From the NCBI RefSeq assembly GCF_000421145.1, contig NZ_ATWH01000008.1:183099-247098 (forward strand): 64,000 nucleotides of DNA, in the 5' to 3' direction. Positions within the stretch are counted from its first letter, which is position 1; the number at the start of each line of letters is the position of its first letter. This document shows positions 1-8,009 of the stretch, piece by piece. Origin of the DNA: Glaciibacter superstes DSM 21135. Lineage in GTDB: Bacteria > Actinomycetota > Actinomycetes > Actinomycetales > Microbacteriaceae. The notes beneath the pieces are model-generated. The model saw only the letters and a list, made by a program, of their open reading frames with translations, did not search any database and was not told the origin of the DNA. Position numbers and translations under genes: made by a program.

Positions 1-742
1 AGCGCTCGTCTTCGGCACCACCCTCGTGATCGCGTCGGCCTGCGTGCTCAACAACGTGCTCGACCGTGACATCGACACCGTCATGGAGCGCACCAGGAAG
101 CGCGCCACCGTCACCGGCAGCATCGGGGCGCGTAACGCGGTGATCTTCTCCGTGGTCCTCGGCGTGGCAGGCATGGCGATGCTCATCGCCTGGACGAACT
201 GGCTGGTCGTGCTCGTCGGTCTCGGCGGCTTCCTGGTCTATGTCGTGCTCTACGGCATGCTCTCCAAGCGCCTGTCGATCCACGGCACCCTCGTCGGCAG
301 CATCTCAGGTTCCGCGCCGATCCTGGCCGGCTACGTCGCGGTATCCGGTGTTGTCGACATCGGCGCTGTGCTCGCGTTCCTGACGGTCTTCCTCTGGCAG
401 ATGCCGGAGTTCTACTCCATCGCGATTTACCGGCACGACGAGTACGCCAGGGCGAACGTGCCGGTCATCTCGGTGGTCAGGGGCATCCGCAACACTAAAG
501 TCCAGATTCTCGTCTACACGATCGCGTTTGTTGTGGCGACACTGCTCCTGCCGGTGTTCGGCTACGTCGGCATCGTCTACACCGTGGTCATGGGCGCCGT
601 CGGCGCCTACTGGATCTGGCTCGGCATCGTCGGCATCCGGGCAACGGATGACGCCCGCTGGGCACGCAAGATGTTCCGGTTCTCGCTGGTGATCATCCTG
701 GCGCTCTGCCTGATGGTCTCGGTCGGCCCCGTCCTTCCCTAG
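1..742 (+). CDS. ctaB: Protoheme IX farnesyltransferase (heme O synthase), 3' part
   Basis: This is a UbiA-superfamily membrane prenyltransferase that farnesylates protoheme to heme O for haem-copper oxidases. The reading frame is open from base 2, so the N-terminus lies outside the window. The first Asp-rich motif, NNVLDRDIDTVMERT, binds Mg-prenyl diphosphate. The second conserved block, RHDEYARANVPVISVVRG, lies near the middle. Several hydrophobic segments follow, and the stop codon is TAG at 740-742. Both motifs match CyoE/CtaB rather than menaquinone or chlorophyll prenyltransferases. The visible 246 residues fit a family length of about 280-310. No downstream gene shares its strand for 3 kb, so it probably ends its operon. 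Confidence 0.93.
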   Translation, partial: ALVFGTTLVIASACVLNNVLDRDIDTVMERTRKRATVTGSIGARNAVIFSVVLGVAGMAMLIAWTNWLVVLVGLGGFLVYVVLYGMLSKRLSIHGTLVGSISGSAPILAGYVAVSGVVDIGAVLAFLTVFLWQMPEFYSIAIYRHDEYARANVPVISVVRGIRNTKVQILVYTIAFVVATLLLPVFGYVGIVYTVVMGAVGAYWIWLGIVGIRATDDARWARKMFRFSLVIILALCLMVSVGPVLP

Positions 743-903
743 CTGCCGCCGGCGCCTTCACCCTCCGCAGTACGTGGGCTGAGGAGGCCCGCCAGGGCCA
801 TCTCGGAACCACTTCGTTCGCTGGCGCACTCTACCCGCCTCGACATTCGGCGGAATGAAGATTCGGGCCGGGTTGGGGTTTCGACGCGCTCGAAATCGCT
901 ACG

Positions 904-1341
904 CTAGCCGATCGGCTGGGTGTAGAACTCGAGGGCGATGTTGTCTGGATCTCGGAACGCAATGAGTAGGCCGCTTGATCCCTGCGTGACCGGTGAGTGC
1001 GGCACACCGACCGAGTCCAGGTGCGAGACCCAGCTCTCGAGTGTCACCTGGTCGGCGACCGCGAAACCCAGGTGGTCAAGACCGTTTCGCCGCTCGGAGA
1101 AATCCCCCGGCACGGCCTGGTCACCGTGATCGACCAGGATCAGCGACAACCCCTGGCGCGCGAGCATCACCTTGGTGAGCTCGTTCTGGGCAACCTGCCT
1201 CAGTATGGAGAACCCGAGCACGTCGCGATACCACTCAGCGCTGGCCGGAGCATCCGACACGGTGAGCGTCACGTGATGAATACCTGCGATATCTGGAATA
1301 GTCACGGAACCGATCGTAAACCCGACCGACGGCGCCGTCAC
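904..1341 (-). CDS. VOC family (glyoxalase/dioxygenase-like) protein
   Basis: A single-module VOC (vicinal oxygen chelate) protein of 145 aa. The opening GIHHVTLTVSD, the central LDHLGF (His90) and the closing ALEFY (Glu138) are the usual betaalphabetabetabeta landmarks and likely metal ligands. The substrate cannot be deduced; glyoxalase, ring-cleavage dioxygenase and antibiotic-binding proteins share the fold. Its ATG start overlaps the stop of the upstream luciferase-like/FAD oxidase fusion by 4 nt. The two are therefore almost certainly cotranscribed and translationally coupled, and may act on the same small molecule. Confidence 0.85.
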   Translation of the reverse strand: MTAPSVGFTIGSVTIPDIAGIHHVTLTVSDAPASAEWYRDVLGFSILRQVAQNELTKVMLARQGLSLILVDHGDQAVPGDFSERRNGLDHLGFAVADQVTLESWVSHLDSVGVPHSPVTQGSSGLLIAFRDPDNIALEFYTQPIG

Positions 1342-3653
1342 TCGGCGGCTGACGCGACCGGTTGCACGATGTTGAAGTTGTCGCGGAACACGTTGGCCGG
1401 GTCGTAGCGAAGCTTCAATTCGCGCAGCCGCGACAGAGTGCGCGGGGGATATCCGTCCTCGATCCGCTCAGGACGCAGATCGGTTTCAAAGCTGATGTAC
1501 AGGCCGGAGAAATGTTGATGCAATTCATCCCAGGCCGCATCCAGCCGGTCACGATTCGACCCGAACGCGACCACAGAGAAGTTGGCCGAGCGGTGAGCGT
1601 ACGCCGTCGCATCCGGGTCGACGTCTTGCACCGCACCGCCAACGGAACGGATCTGGAAGAAGTACGTCGCGCCGCTCTCAATGAGCTCCACCGCGGCCGC
1701 CGCGAACTCTGGCGTGATGTGCTCCAGCAGACCGGTACGCGCCGTCGGTTCTCCCTGACCGCTATGACTGCCATCCTGGGAGTTCGTGATGATGCCGGTG
1801 TACGGCGTCATGCTCACCGATTGGTCTAGCAGGGGCGCAATGCCGGCCAGCGGCTGCAGTCGCTCCAGAACAACGTCCGGATCATCGGAATCGACCGCCG
1901 TCATGACCTGCGCCACGGGCGCCTGCCCTGCCCGCGCCGCCCCCATCAACATGAAACTCGTCAGATCGCGCGGCGCCGCTTCGACCGCTGCGCCCCATCG
2001 CTCCAGGAATCCGGCGGTGTCCGTTGCATCGAATGCAAGCTGGGCGAAGCCGAGGTCGCCGACCTCATCGACCTCGAATTCGAACGATGTCACGATGCCG
2101 AAGTTCGCCCCTGCGCCCCGCACCGCCCAGAACAGGTCGGAGTTCTCGCTGCCACTGGCCCGCACGACGCTGCCGTCTGCAAGCACCATCTCGACGGCAC
2201 GCAGATGATCGATGGTGAGCCCGTGCTCGCGCACCATCCAACCGACACCACCGGCAGTCGCCAATCCCCCGACGCCGACACCGCCGTAGTCGCCAGAACT
2301 CAGCGCCCAGCCGTATGGGGTCAGCGCAAACGCGACATCCTTCCACCTGGCGCCCGGCTCGATCCGCACCAGGCGGTTCGACTCATCGAGAACCTCGATC
2401 GCGTTCATCGGCGACACATCAATGACGATCCCCCCATCGTTCGTCGAACGCCCACTGATCCCGTGCCCACCGCTGCGCACCCCGAGAGCAACTTCGGGGT
2501 GTGCCCGCACAAAAGCGAGGGCATCCGCCACCTCGTCTACATTGTGCGCCTTGATCACAAGCCCCGGCTCTCCACCGCGCATATACGTCGATTTCACCCG
2601 CGAATACCCGGCGTCGCCCGGCTCGACTGCCCCGGCCGCGAGCGAGGACGGAAGACTGTCGTAGTCGATGCCGTCACGCCGCCGGAGTCGTGCGGCCGCG
2701 CTCCGAATGAGCGCTGTGGGCTGCGCCGCCGCAGCCGTCTCGCGGGCAACGGCCTCGCGCAGCGCCGGCGCGACCTCGAGTGCAAAGCGCTGCATCGTTC
2801 CGGGATCGTCTGACGCGAGGATGAAGGTTCCAACGCCGTGATCCACCACATAAGGGAGGAGCTCATCCACCCACTGGTCGCTTGGCCCGTTCAGGAATCC
2901 TCCGTTCGAATCGCCGAAGCTACCGCCGATGTTCACAAGCCGGCGGATCTCACGAGGATCGCGCCCGGCACCGAGTGCCGCCTCGTCGATGACGGCGCTC
3001 GATGCCGCGAACTCCCCCGGCTTCATATAGCCGAGGGAGGGAAGCCAACCGTCTGCCTTGCCGCCGGTGAGCCGCAGCATCCGTGGTTTGTATGCGCCAA
3101 GCCAGATCGGGATGTTGTGTGCCGGCGCCGGCCCGCGTTTGGCTCCGTCCAGTCGGTAGTGCTCACCCTCGACGCGCAGAACGGAACGATCTTCGACGTC
3201 CCAGATGCCCCGGATGACGTCGATCGCCTCGCTGAGTGCATCAACGCTCTGCCCCGGAGTGAGCCTTCGTCCTCCCATGGCGTCAATGGCGTCCCAGAAG
3301 CCGCCGGCACCGAGTCCCAGGTCAAAACGCCCGTGCGAGAGGAGGTCGAGGCTCGCGGCGGCGCGCGCGATGACCGCCGGTGGCCGGAGGGGCAGGTTGA
3401 GAACATTGGCGGAGACGTGCACCCGCTCGGTGGACGCGGCAACCCAGGTCAGGAGGGTCCAGGTGTCGAGGAACGCGGGCTGGTACGGGTGGTCCTGAAA
3501 TGTGACCAGGTCAAAGCCCAGCTGCTCGCTGAGCTGTGCGAGCGACACCGCAGTCTCTGGTGGATTGTTTCCCGGCGTGATGAACGTGCCGAATTGAAGC
3601 TCGTGACCGTAATACATCGTTCCCCGTTCCGCGGTGGTTCTCTGCTCGTCCAT
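1338..3653 (-). CDS. Luciferase-like monooxygenase fused to FAD-linked (BBE-type) oxidoreductase
   Basis: This 771-aa protein joins two flavoenzymes. Residues about 15-305 form a bacterial-luciferase-like (LLM, F420/FMN-dependent) TIM barrel with SHGRFDLGLGAGGF and IPIWLGAYKP. Residues about 345-540 form a PCMH-type FAD domain: VRSGGHGISGRS carries His397, the expected covalent FAD attachment site. A C-terminal berberine-bridge segment (LRYDPANVFRDNFNI) closes the protein. The second FAD-linking Cys seen in bicovalent relatives is absent (YGGVGVGGLATAGG), so single linkage is inferred. An internal ATG at residue 13 is an alternative start. The gene is divergent from an HxlR regulator 81 nt away and is coupled to the VOC gene. 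The substrate is unknown. Confidence 0.88.
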   Translation of the reverse strand: MDEQRTTAERGTMYYGHELQFGTFITPGNNPPETAVSLAQLSEQLGFDLVTFQDHPYQPAFLDTWTLLTWVAASTERVHVSANVLNLPLRPPAVIARAAASLDLLSHGRFDLGLGAGGFWDAIDAMGGRRLTPGQSVDALSEAIDVIRGIWDVEDRSVLRVEGEHYRLDGAKRGPAPAHNIPIWLGAYKPRMLRLTGGKADGWLPSLGYMKPGEFAASSAVIDEAALGAGRDPREIRRLVNIGGSFGDSNGGFLNGPSDQWVDELLPYVVDHGVGTFILASDDPGTMQRFALEVAPALREAVARETAAAAQPTALIRSAAARLRRRDGIDYDSLPSSLAAGAVEPGDAGYSRVKSTYMRGGEPGLVIKAHNVDEVADALAFVRAHPEVALGVRSGGHGISGRSTNDGGIVIDVSPMNAIEVLDESNRLVRIEPGARWKDVAFALTPYGWALSSGDYGGVGVGGLATAGGVGWMVREHGLTIDHLRAVEMVLADGSVVRASGSENSDLFWAVRGAGANFGIVTSFEFEVDEVGDLGFAQLAFDATDTAGFLERWGAAVEAAPRDLTSFMLMGAARAGQAPVAQVMTAVDSDDPDVVLERLQPLAGIAPLLDQSVSMTPYTGIITNSQDGSHSGQGEPTARTGLLEHITPEFAAAAVELIESGATYFFQIRSVGGAVQDVDPDATAYAHRSANFSVVAFGSNRDRLDAAWDELHQHFSGLYISFETDLRPERIEDGYPPRTLSRLRELKLRYDPANVFRDNFNIVQPVASAAE

Positions 3654-3691
3654 TCAGCATGCCGCGCCCTGTTGCGAGGCGCGAGTCTCAG

Positions 3692-3715
3692 GTAAGCTAC
3701 TTATCAATAGTAAGC
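3692..3715. promoter_or_regulatory. Candidate HxlR operator between divergent genes
   Basis: The spacer between the flavoenzyme gene and the HxlR gene contains GTAAGC repeated directly 18 nt apart (3692-3697 and 3710-3715). The stretch between them, TACTTATCAATA, gives imperfect dyad symmetry around TACTTA/TAGTAA. The spot is AT-rich in a GC-rich genome and lies just upstream of both starts. Assignment as the regulator's binding site is an inference from position. Confidence 0.4.
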
Positions 3716-3734
3716 GACAGGTGAGGTGCAGCGG

Positions 3735-4097
3735 ATGGATGAGAAGGACTTCGAGCGCATCGACGAAGCGGCCTGCCGCCGGTTTCAGTCGTCGATCGAA
3801 CTCGCCGGACGCAAATGGAATGGCGCCATTCTCCTCGCCGGTATGCGCGGTGCGCGCCGATTCTCCGAATACCGCACACTCGTCGACGGGATCTCGGATC
3901 GACTACTCGCCTCGCGCCTCAAGGAACTCGAGTACGAGGGTCTCATCGAACGCGAGGTGCGACCAACCACACCCGTTTCGATCAGTTATACGCTGACGCC
4001 GTCGGGCCGGCAGCTGATCACGCTACTTCAGCCGCTGACCGAGTGGGGTCATGCGCACGCCCTCGAACGCGCCGGCGGTATCGCCGTCGCTTCCTGA
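3735..4097 (+). CDS. HxlR family winged-helix transcriptional regulator
   Basis: A 120-aa single-domain DNA-binding protein of the HxlR (DUF24) family. It opens with the typical Cys followed by a winged helix: ACRRFQSSIELAGRKWN, then FSEYRTLVDGISDRLLASRL and LEYEGLIEREV, the recognition helix and wing. The chosen ATG has an AGGTGAGG-like ribosome site 8 nt upstream; an in-frame GTG nine bases earlier lacks one. It faces the luciferase/FAD oxidase gene across a short spacer holding a candidate operator. It probably senses a redox-active or electrophilic compound through the N-terminal Cys and controls that operon and itself. Confidence 0.88.
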   Translation: MDEKDFERIDEAACRRFQSSIELAGRKWNGAILLAGMRGARRFSEYRTLVDGISDRLLASRLKELEYEGLIEREVRPTTPVSISYTLTPSGRQLITLLQPLTEWGHAHALERAGGIAVAS

Positions 4098-4151
4098 CCG
4101 AAACCTGATCACTGTGTGACGGATGTCGGCGACCGGGGGCACACTGGAGGG

Positions 4152-5012
4152 GTGCCAGAGCTTCCGGAGATACACGCCCTCGCGGCGGACCTGGGCGGGC
4201 GTCTGGCCGGGCGCACCATCGACCGGGTCGACATCGTGTCCTTCGCTGCGCTGAAGACGTTCGAACCATCCGTCTCCGCGCTGGCCGGCCGCACCATCAA
4301 CACCGTGGCTCGCCACGGAAAGTTTCTGGACTTCTCGATCGGCGACCTGCATCTCATCATGCATCTGGCGAGAGCCGGGTGGATCCGCTGGCGGGACGGA
4401 CCACCTGCGCCCGCTGGCCGGCTCGGCAAAGGACCGCTCGCCGCCCGACTTGTGCTCGAAGACGGGTCGGGCCTCGACATCACCGAAGCGGGCACCAAGA
4501 AGAGCCTTGCGATCTCAATCGTGACCGACCCGGCGGACGTACCAGGCATCGCCAGGCTGGGTCCGGACCCACTGGACGACAGTTTCACCCGAGACGACTT
4601 CTTCGCGATCCTGCAGAGCGCCGGCCGAAGCCAGATCAAGGGCCTGTTACGCAACCAGTCGGTCATCGCCGGAATCGGCAACGCCTACTCAGACGAGATC
4701 CTGCACGCGGCACGGATGTCACCCTTCAAGCCGGCAGCGATGAGCGGCGGCGAGGCCTCAGGGTTGTATGACTCGATGCAGGCCACCCTCGCCGGTGCGA
4801 TCGCGAGGGCAGACGGTCTTGCTGCTTCCGAACTCAAGAAGGAGAAGAAGTCGGGCATGGCTGTGCACGGGCGAACCGGGCAAGCCTGCCCTGTCTGCGG
4901 CGACACCGTGCATCAGGTGATCTTTGCCGACTCAACGCTGCAGTACTGCCCGACCTGCCAGACCGGTGGCAAGCCGCTCGCAGACCGCGTGCTCTCGCGC
5001 CTGTTGAAGTAG
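4152..5012 (+). CDS. Fpg/Nei family DNA glycosylase/AP lyase
   Basis: A base-excision-repair enzyme that removes oxidised bases and cleaves the abasic site. The start is fixed at GTG 4152 because the family needs Pro2 as catalytic nucleophile and the protein then begins (M)PELPE, with Glu3 and Glu6. The helix-two-turn-helix region contains LLRNQSVIAGIGNAYSDEIL. The C-terminal zinc finger is CPVCG...YCPTC (Cys246, 249, 266, 269). Its 286 aa match the family length. Whether it is MutM-like (8-oxoG) or Nei-like (oxidised pyrimidines) cannot be settled; the IHALAADL helix is typical of a third actinobacterial clade. It stands alone. Confidence 0.9.
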   Translation: MPELPEIHALAADLGGRLAGRTIDRVDIVSFAALKTFEPSVSALAGRTINTVARHGKFLDFSIGDLHLIMHLARAGWIRWRDGPPAPAGRLGKGPLAARLVLEDGSGLDITEAGTKKSLAISIVTDPADVPGIARLGPDPLDDSFTRDDFFAILQSAGRSQIKGLLRNQSVIAGIGNAYSDEILHAARMSPFKPAAMSGGEASGLYDSMQATLAGAIARADGLAASELKKEKKSGMAVHGRTGQACPVCGDTVHQVIFADSTLQYCPTCQTGGKPLADRVLSRLLK

Positions 5013-5118
5013 CGCTCGGTCAGCGGGGCTCGAAGACGAGATCGAGATCACCGTGATCGACGGAGTAGCTTGCAGTAGGTGACGCGACTAAAGCCATTGA
5101 AGTGCGCTCGCGCCGGCA

Positions 5119-6144
5119 TCACTCGGCCACGTCGATCAGCACCTTCCCGACTGCCCCGCCCTCGACCGCTGCGTGCGCCTCGGCAGCACGCTCCAGCGGG
5201 AAGTGAAGAAGTGGCAGACCTGCCCCCTCCCCGACCGGAAGGACGCCGTCGATCAGGGCGGCGGTGATGTCCTCCGCGGCAGCGGCCAGCGCGCCCTGGC
5301 CCACTGTGTAAAGCAGCAGGAACTGGTACCTCACATTGAGCGCGAAATGCCGGCGCACATCGAGGGTGACCTCGCTCCCACCGTTGTTCGCATAGACCGA
5401 GATCGTTCCGTGGTTGGCGATCACCGTCTGGTTGAGTTCTGCGTTCTGCGCAGGTGACACCTCGACCACCACGTCCACACCGTTCGGGGCGATCGCCCGA
5501 ATCGCCGTCGCGGCATCCGTCGTTCGGTAATTCACGATGTGATCCGCGCCGGCCGCAGTCACCAGCGTCTCCTTCTCCGGGCTGCTGATGGTGGTGATCA
5601 CGGTTGCGCCCGCCCAGCGGGCCAGCTGGATGGCTGCGTGCCCGACCGCGCCCGCGCCACCGGCGACCAGCACGGTCTTGCCTGCGAGCGCGCCCGGTGC
5701 AAGTCGGGTCGGTCCGTCTTCAGCGACGGTGAGCGCCCGATGCGCCGTCATGGCCGGAACACCGAGGCTCGCGCCGAGATCAAACCCGATGCCTTCCGGC
5801 AGGCGCACGACACGCTCCGCAGGAACGACCGTGAATTCCTGTGCCGTGCCGGTCGGGCGCCCGTGCGCCGCGAGGTAGAGCCACACCCGGTCGCCGGCAC
5901 TCACTCCAGACACGCCAGCGCCGACCGCGTCGACCACGCCGGCGCCGTCCTGGTTCGGCACGACTTCCGGAAACGGAAGCGATTGACCTGCTCCTGAGCC
6001 CGCGCGCGACTTCCAGTCCGTGGGATTGACTCCGGAGCGAACAACACGGACTCGAACCTCACCCTCCCCCGGATCAGCCTGCTCGCGGTCGACGAGCTGG
6101 AGCACGGACGGGGTGCCGGTCTGGGTATACGCGATAGCTCTCAT
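5119..6144 (-). CDS. Zinc-independent quinone oxidoreductase (MDR superfamily)
   Basis: A 341-aa NADPH-dependent medium-chain dehydrogenase/reductase of the QOR (zeta-crystallin) type. The N-terminal catalytic domain has VRSGVNPTDWKSR and FPEVVPNQDGAGVV. The Rossmann domain has VLVAGGAGAVGHAAIQLA (AxxGxxG variant) and SPEKETLVTAAGADHIVNY. No structural zinc Cys cluster is present. The ATG at 6144 begins MRAIAYTQTG, the family N-terminus. The longer open frame upstream is low-quality Arg/Ala-rich sequence that overlaps the ychJ-like gene, so it was not used. It probably reduces quinones or enones; no operon partner is visible. Confidence 0.9.
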   Translation of the reverse strand: MRAIAYTQTGTPSVLQLVDREQADPGEGEVRVRVVRSGVNPTDWKSRAGSGAGQSLPFPEVVPNQDGAGVVDAVGAGVSGVSAGDRVWLYLAAHGRPTGTAQEFTVVPAERVVRLPEGIGFDLGASLGVPAMTAHRALTVAEDGPTRLAPGALAGKTVLVAGGAGAVGHAAIQLARWAGATVITTISSPEKETLVTAAGADHIVNYRTTDAATAIRAIAPNGVDVVVEVSPAQNAELNQTVIANHGTISVYANNGGSEVTLDVRRHFALNVRYQFLLLYTVGQGALAAAAEDITAALIDGVLPVGEGAGLPLLHFPLERAAEAHAAVEGGAVGKVLIDVAE

Positions 6145-6200
6145 GAGGTTGCCAACGCTCTCCGCCCCGATTCCGTTCCCGATCGGAGCCGCGAAGCACG

Positions 6201-6578
6201 TTAAGCAGCGTCGACGTACAGCCAACGGCCACCGACGCGAGTGAACCGGCTGAGCTCGTGCTGCTCGCCTGCCCCGGCATCCGTTCGATAGAACGCCCGG
6301 AACTCGACGGTGCCCTCGGTATCGAGCAGGCCACCGCGCTTGCCGCCAAGGATGTCGAGCCGGTACCACCGGATGCCGGGGTCGAGTTCCAGCGACGCTG
6401 GCTTGGTCGACGGATGCCACGTCTGCAGCAGGTAGTCGGCGTCACCGATCGCATAGGCCGAGAACCGTGAGCGCATCAGACGCTCAGCCGTCGGCGCTAC
6501 CGCCTCGCCGCTGTGGAACCGGCCGCAGCAGGCGGCATAACTCTCACCGCTCAGGCAGGGGCAGCGGGTCGGGCTCAC
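6201..6578 (-). CDS. YchJ/UPF0225 family protein with SEC-C metal-binding motif
   Basis: A 125-aa protein starting at GTG with an N-terminal SEC-C-type zinc motif (CPCLSGESYAACCGRFH). It is followed by the YchJ middle domain: AERLMRSRFSAYAIGDADYLLQTWHPST and VEFRAFYR, an NTF2-like fold. E. coli YchJ carries a second SEC-C motif at the C-terminus; this protein ends at RVGGRWLYVDAA without it, as in other actinobacterial members. The biochemical role is not established. No strong ribosome site was found, so the start is chosen by homology to the motif position. Confidence 0.8.
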   Translation of the reverse strand: MSPTRCPCLSGESYAACCGRFHSGEAVAPTAERLMRSRFSAYAIGDADYLLQTWHPSTKPASLELDPGIRWYRLDILGGKRGGLLDTEGTVEFRAFYRTDAGAGEQHELSRFTRVGGRWLYVDAA

Positions 6579-6678
6579 AACGTCAATTATTGCCGATTGC
6601 CAATGCCCGCGGCCGAACCTAAAGTCGGACTGACTGCTCAGCTTCTCAATGCACGGCTGAAGGAGACGGAGTTCACTC

Positions 6679-7236
6679 ATGGCAATCCTCATCTACTCTG
6701 CGATCACATCCCTCGACGGTTACGTGTCGGATACCGACGGCAACTTCGATTGGACCGCGCCAGATGAAGAGGTGCACGCCTACGTCAACGACTCGGTCCG
6801 GTCCGTGGGCACCTTCCTGTTCGGCCGGCGGATGTATGAGGTGATGAGCGTCTGGGACGCGTTGTACCAGGACGCCGAGCAGCCGGCTGTCATGCGGGAT
6901 TTCGCGCAGATCTGGCACGAGGCTGACAAGGTCGTCTTCTCGCGAACTCTCGACGAGGCAGCCACCGCCCGAACGCGAATAGAGCGGGATTTCGATCCGG
7001 AGATGGTGCGCCGGCTCAAGCGGACGGCGAGTCGGGACATCGCCGTGGGCGGACCCGACCTCGCTGCCGAGACAATCAGGGCCGGACTGGTCGACGAATA
7101 TCAGCAGTTCCTCTCCCCGATCGTGATCGGCGGCGGCACGTCGTTTCTGCCCGACGGTGTCCGCGTGCGGCTCGAGTTGATCGACGAACATCGCTTCACC
7201 AACGGCGTCGTCCATCTCCGCTACCGCTCGCTGTAA
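6679..7236 (+). CDS. Dihydrofolate reductase family (RibD C-terminal-like) protein
   Basis: A 185-aa stand-alone DHFR-fold protein of the RibD C-terminal family. It starts with IYSAITSLDGYVSDTDGNFDW, containing the S-LDG motif and the WTAP-type loop. LFGRRMYEVM follows, and the C-terminal half has DIAVGGPDLAAETIRAGLVDEYQ and IVIGGGTSFLPDG, the NADPH-binding glycine turn. An AAGGAG ribosome site lies upstream of the ATG. Members reduce unknown pteridine- or flavin-like substrates; true folate reduction is not implied. It ends 24 nt from the convergent mgtE remnant. Confidence 0.88.
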   Translation: MAILIYSAITSLDGYVSDTDGNFDWTAPDEEVHAYVNDSVRSVGTFLFGRRMYEVMSVWDALYQDAEQPAVMRDFAQIWHEADKVVFSRTLDEAATARTRIERDFDPEMVRRLKRTASRDIAVGGPDLAAETIRAGLVDEYQQFLSPIVIGGGTSFLPDGVRVRLELIDEHRFTNGVVHLRYRSL

Positions 7237-7260
7237 GGGCTGCCGACGCCCTTGCGATTG

Positions 7261-7626
7261 TCACACTCCGAGGATTGCCTTCGCAATCGTGAAATAGATC
7301 AGCAGCCCGGTCGCGTCACAGAATGTCGTGATGAACGGGGTGGAGAAGACCGCTGGATCTACCCGAATCGTCGCTGCGACGTCCTCATCCCGCAGACCGC
7401 GGAAGAGCTCACTCTGCATGGTGTGGCCAAGGCCATCGAAGAACTGAAGTGCACGCTCCTTCGACAGCAGGCGGAAGATCACCGCCGCCCTCCGGAGCGA
7501 CGACCGTTCGATCACACCCACAACATCATGGGGGCTCATCTGGGTCAGGGTCCGTGAGGCCGCTCGGAGATCCTTTCGGTTCACCGCGTCTTCGAGCTCG
7601 TCCTCCACGCGAATCGTGTTGTCCAT
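7261..7626 (-). CDS. mgtE: MgtE-type Mg2+ channel remnant with large in-frame internal deletion
   Basis: Only 121 aa, whereas MgtE channels are about 430-460 aa. Residues 1-78 are the start of the cytosolic MgtE_N helical domain: [31 protein letters not shown] and [13 protein letters not shown]. Residues about 84-121 are the very end of the channel: [19 protein letters not shown] and [12 protein letters not shown], the final transmembrane helix with its metal-site Asp (in intact channels). The CBS pair and four of five membrane helices are missing, yet the frame is unbroken across the junction. The ATG at 7626 has a GGAGG site. An M-box-like leader sits upstream. It is either a decayed gene or a small membrane-anchored N-domain; it cannot be a working channel. 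Confidence 0.82.
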   Translation of the reverse strand: MDNTIRVEDELEDAVNRKDLRAASRTLTQMSPHDVVGVIERSSLRRAAVIFRLLSKERALQFFDGLGHTMQSELFRGLRDEDVAATIRVDPAVFSTPFITTFCDATGLLIYFTIAKAILGV

Positions 7627-7764
7627 ATCTGCATTCCTCCAGCATCGTGCACGCACGACCATCGGCCGCGACCGAGTGTCGACGCAGCGTTGTGCACCGG
7701 TTGATGTGAGAAGCACGCCCACGTAAGAGCTTCAGCACGACGCGACGTGTCCGCGGTCTGCACC

Positions 7765-7885
7765 GTGGAAGCCACCTGGGATCAACCCTTAATCCGGGAG
7801 GATCTGTCCTGATCTTGGGCATCTCTCGATGTCGTGAGATCAGTGGCCTGTGTTCGCGAAGTAGCCTCGCCTAACGAGATGCTTC
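7765..7885 (-). promoter_or_regulatory. M-box (ykoK leader) magnesium riboswitch
   Basis: Read on the minus strand this leader contains, in order, the conserved M-box blocks: CTCGTTAGGCGAGGCT at the 5' end, CCACTGATCT pairing with AGATCAGGACAG, the ACATCGAGAGATGCC hairpin, and CGGATTAAGGGTTGATCC followed by CAGGTGGCTT. Order and spacing match RF00380 members that precede mgtE and other Mg2+ transporters. High Mg2+ would be expected to fold the aptamer and shut off the downstream mgtE gene, here the truncated copy 140 nt away. The call was made by eye; covariance scoring would settle it. Confidence 0.8.
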
Positions 7886-8009
7886 GTACCCAGCCTACCT
7901 GCCACTGCACCGATCCAACCTTCGCGCCGACACCGGCAGGGATGGCCACGGGAATACATGCGCAGTCATGTTGTTGTGCCTTCTGAGACACCGCAGAAAG
8001 GCGGACAGC

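Noticed and set aside
5046..5058. Palindrome GATCACCGTGATC after the glycosylase gene
   Set aside because: Too short, no T-run and no regulator nearby; likely chance.
6145..6420. N-terminal extension of the quinone oxidoreductase frame (92 residues)
   Set aside because: Low-complexity Arg/Ala sequence antisense/overlapping the ychJ-like gene; family N-terminus begins at ATG 6144.
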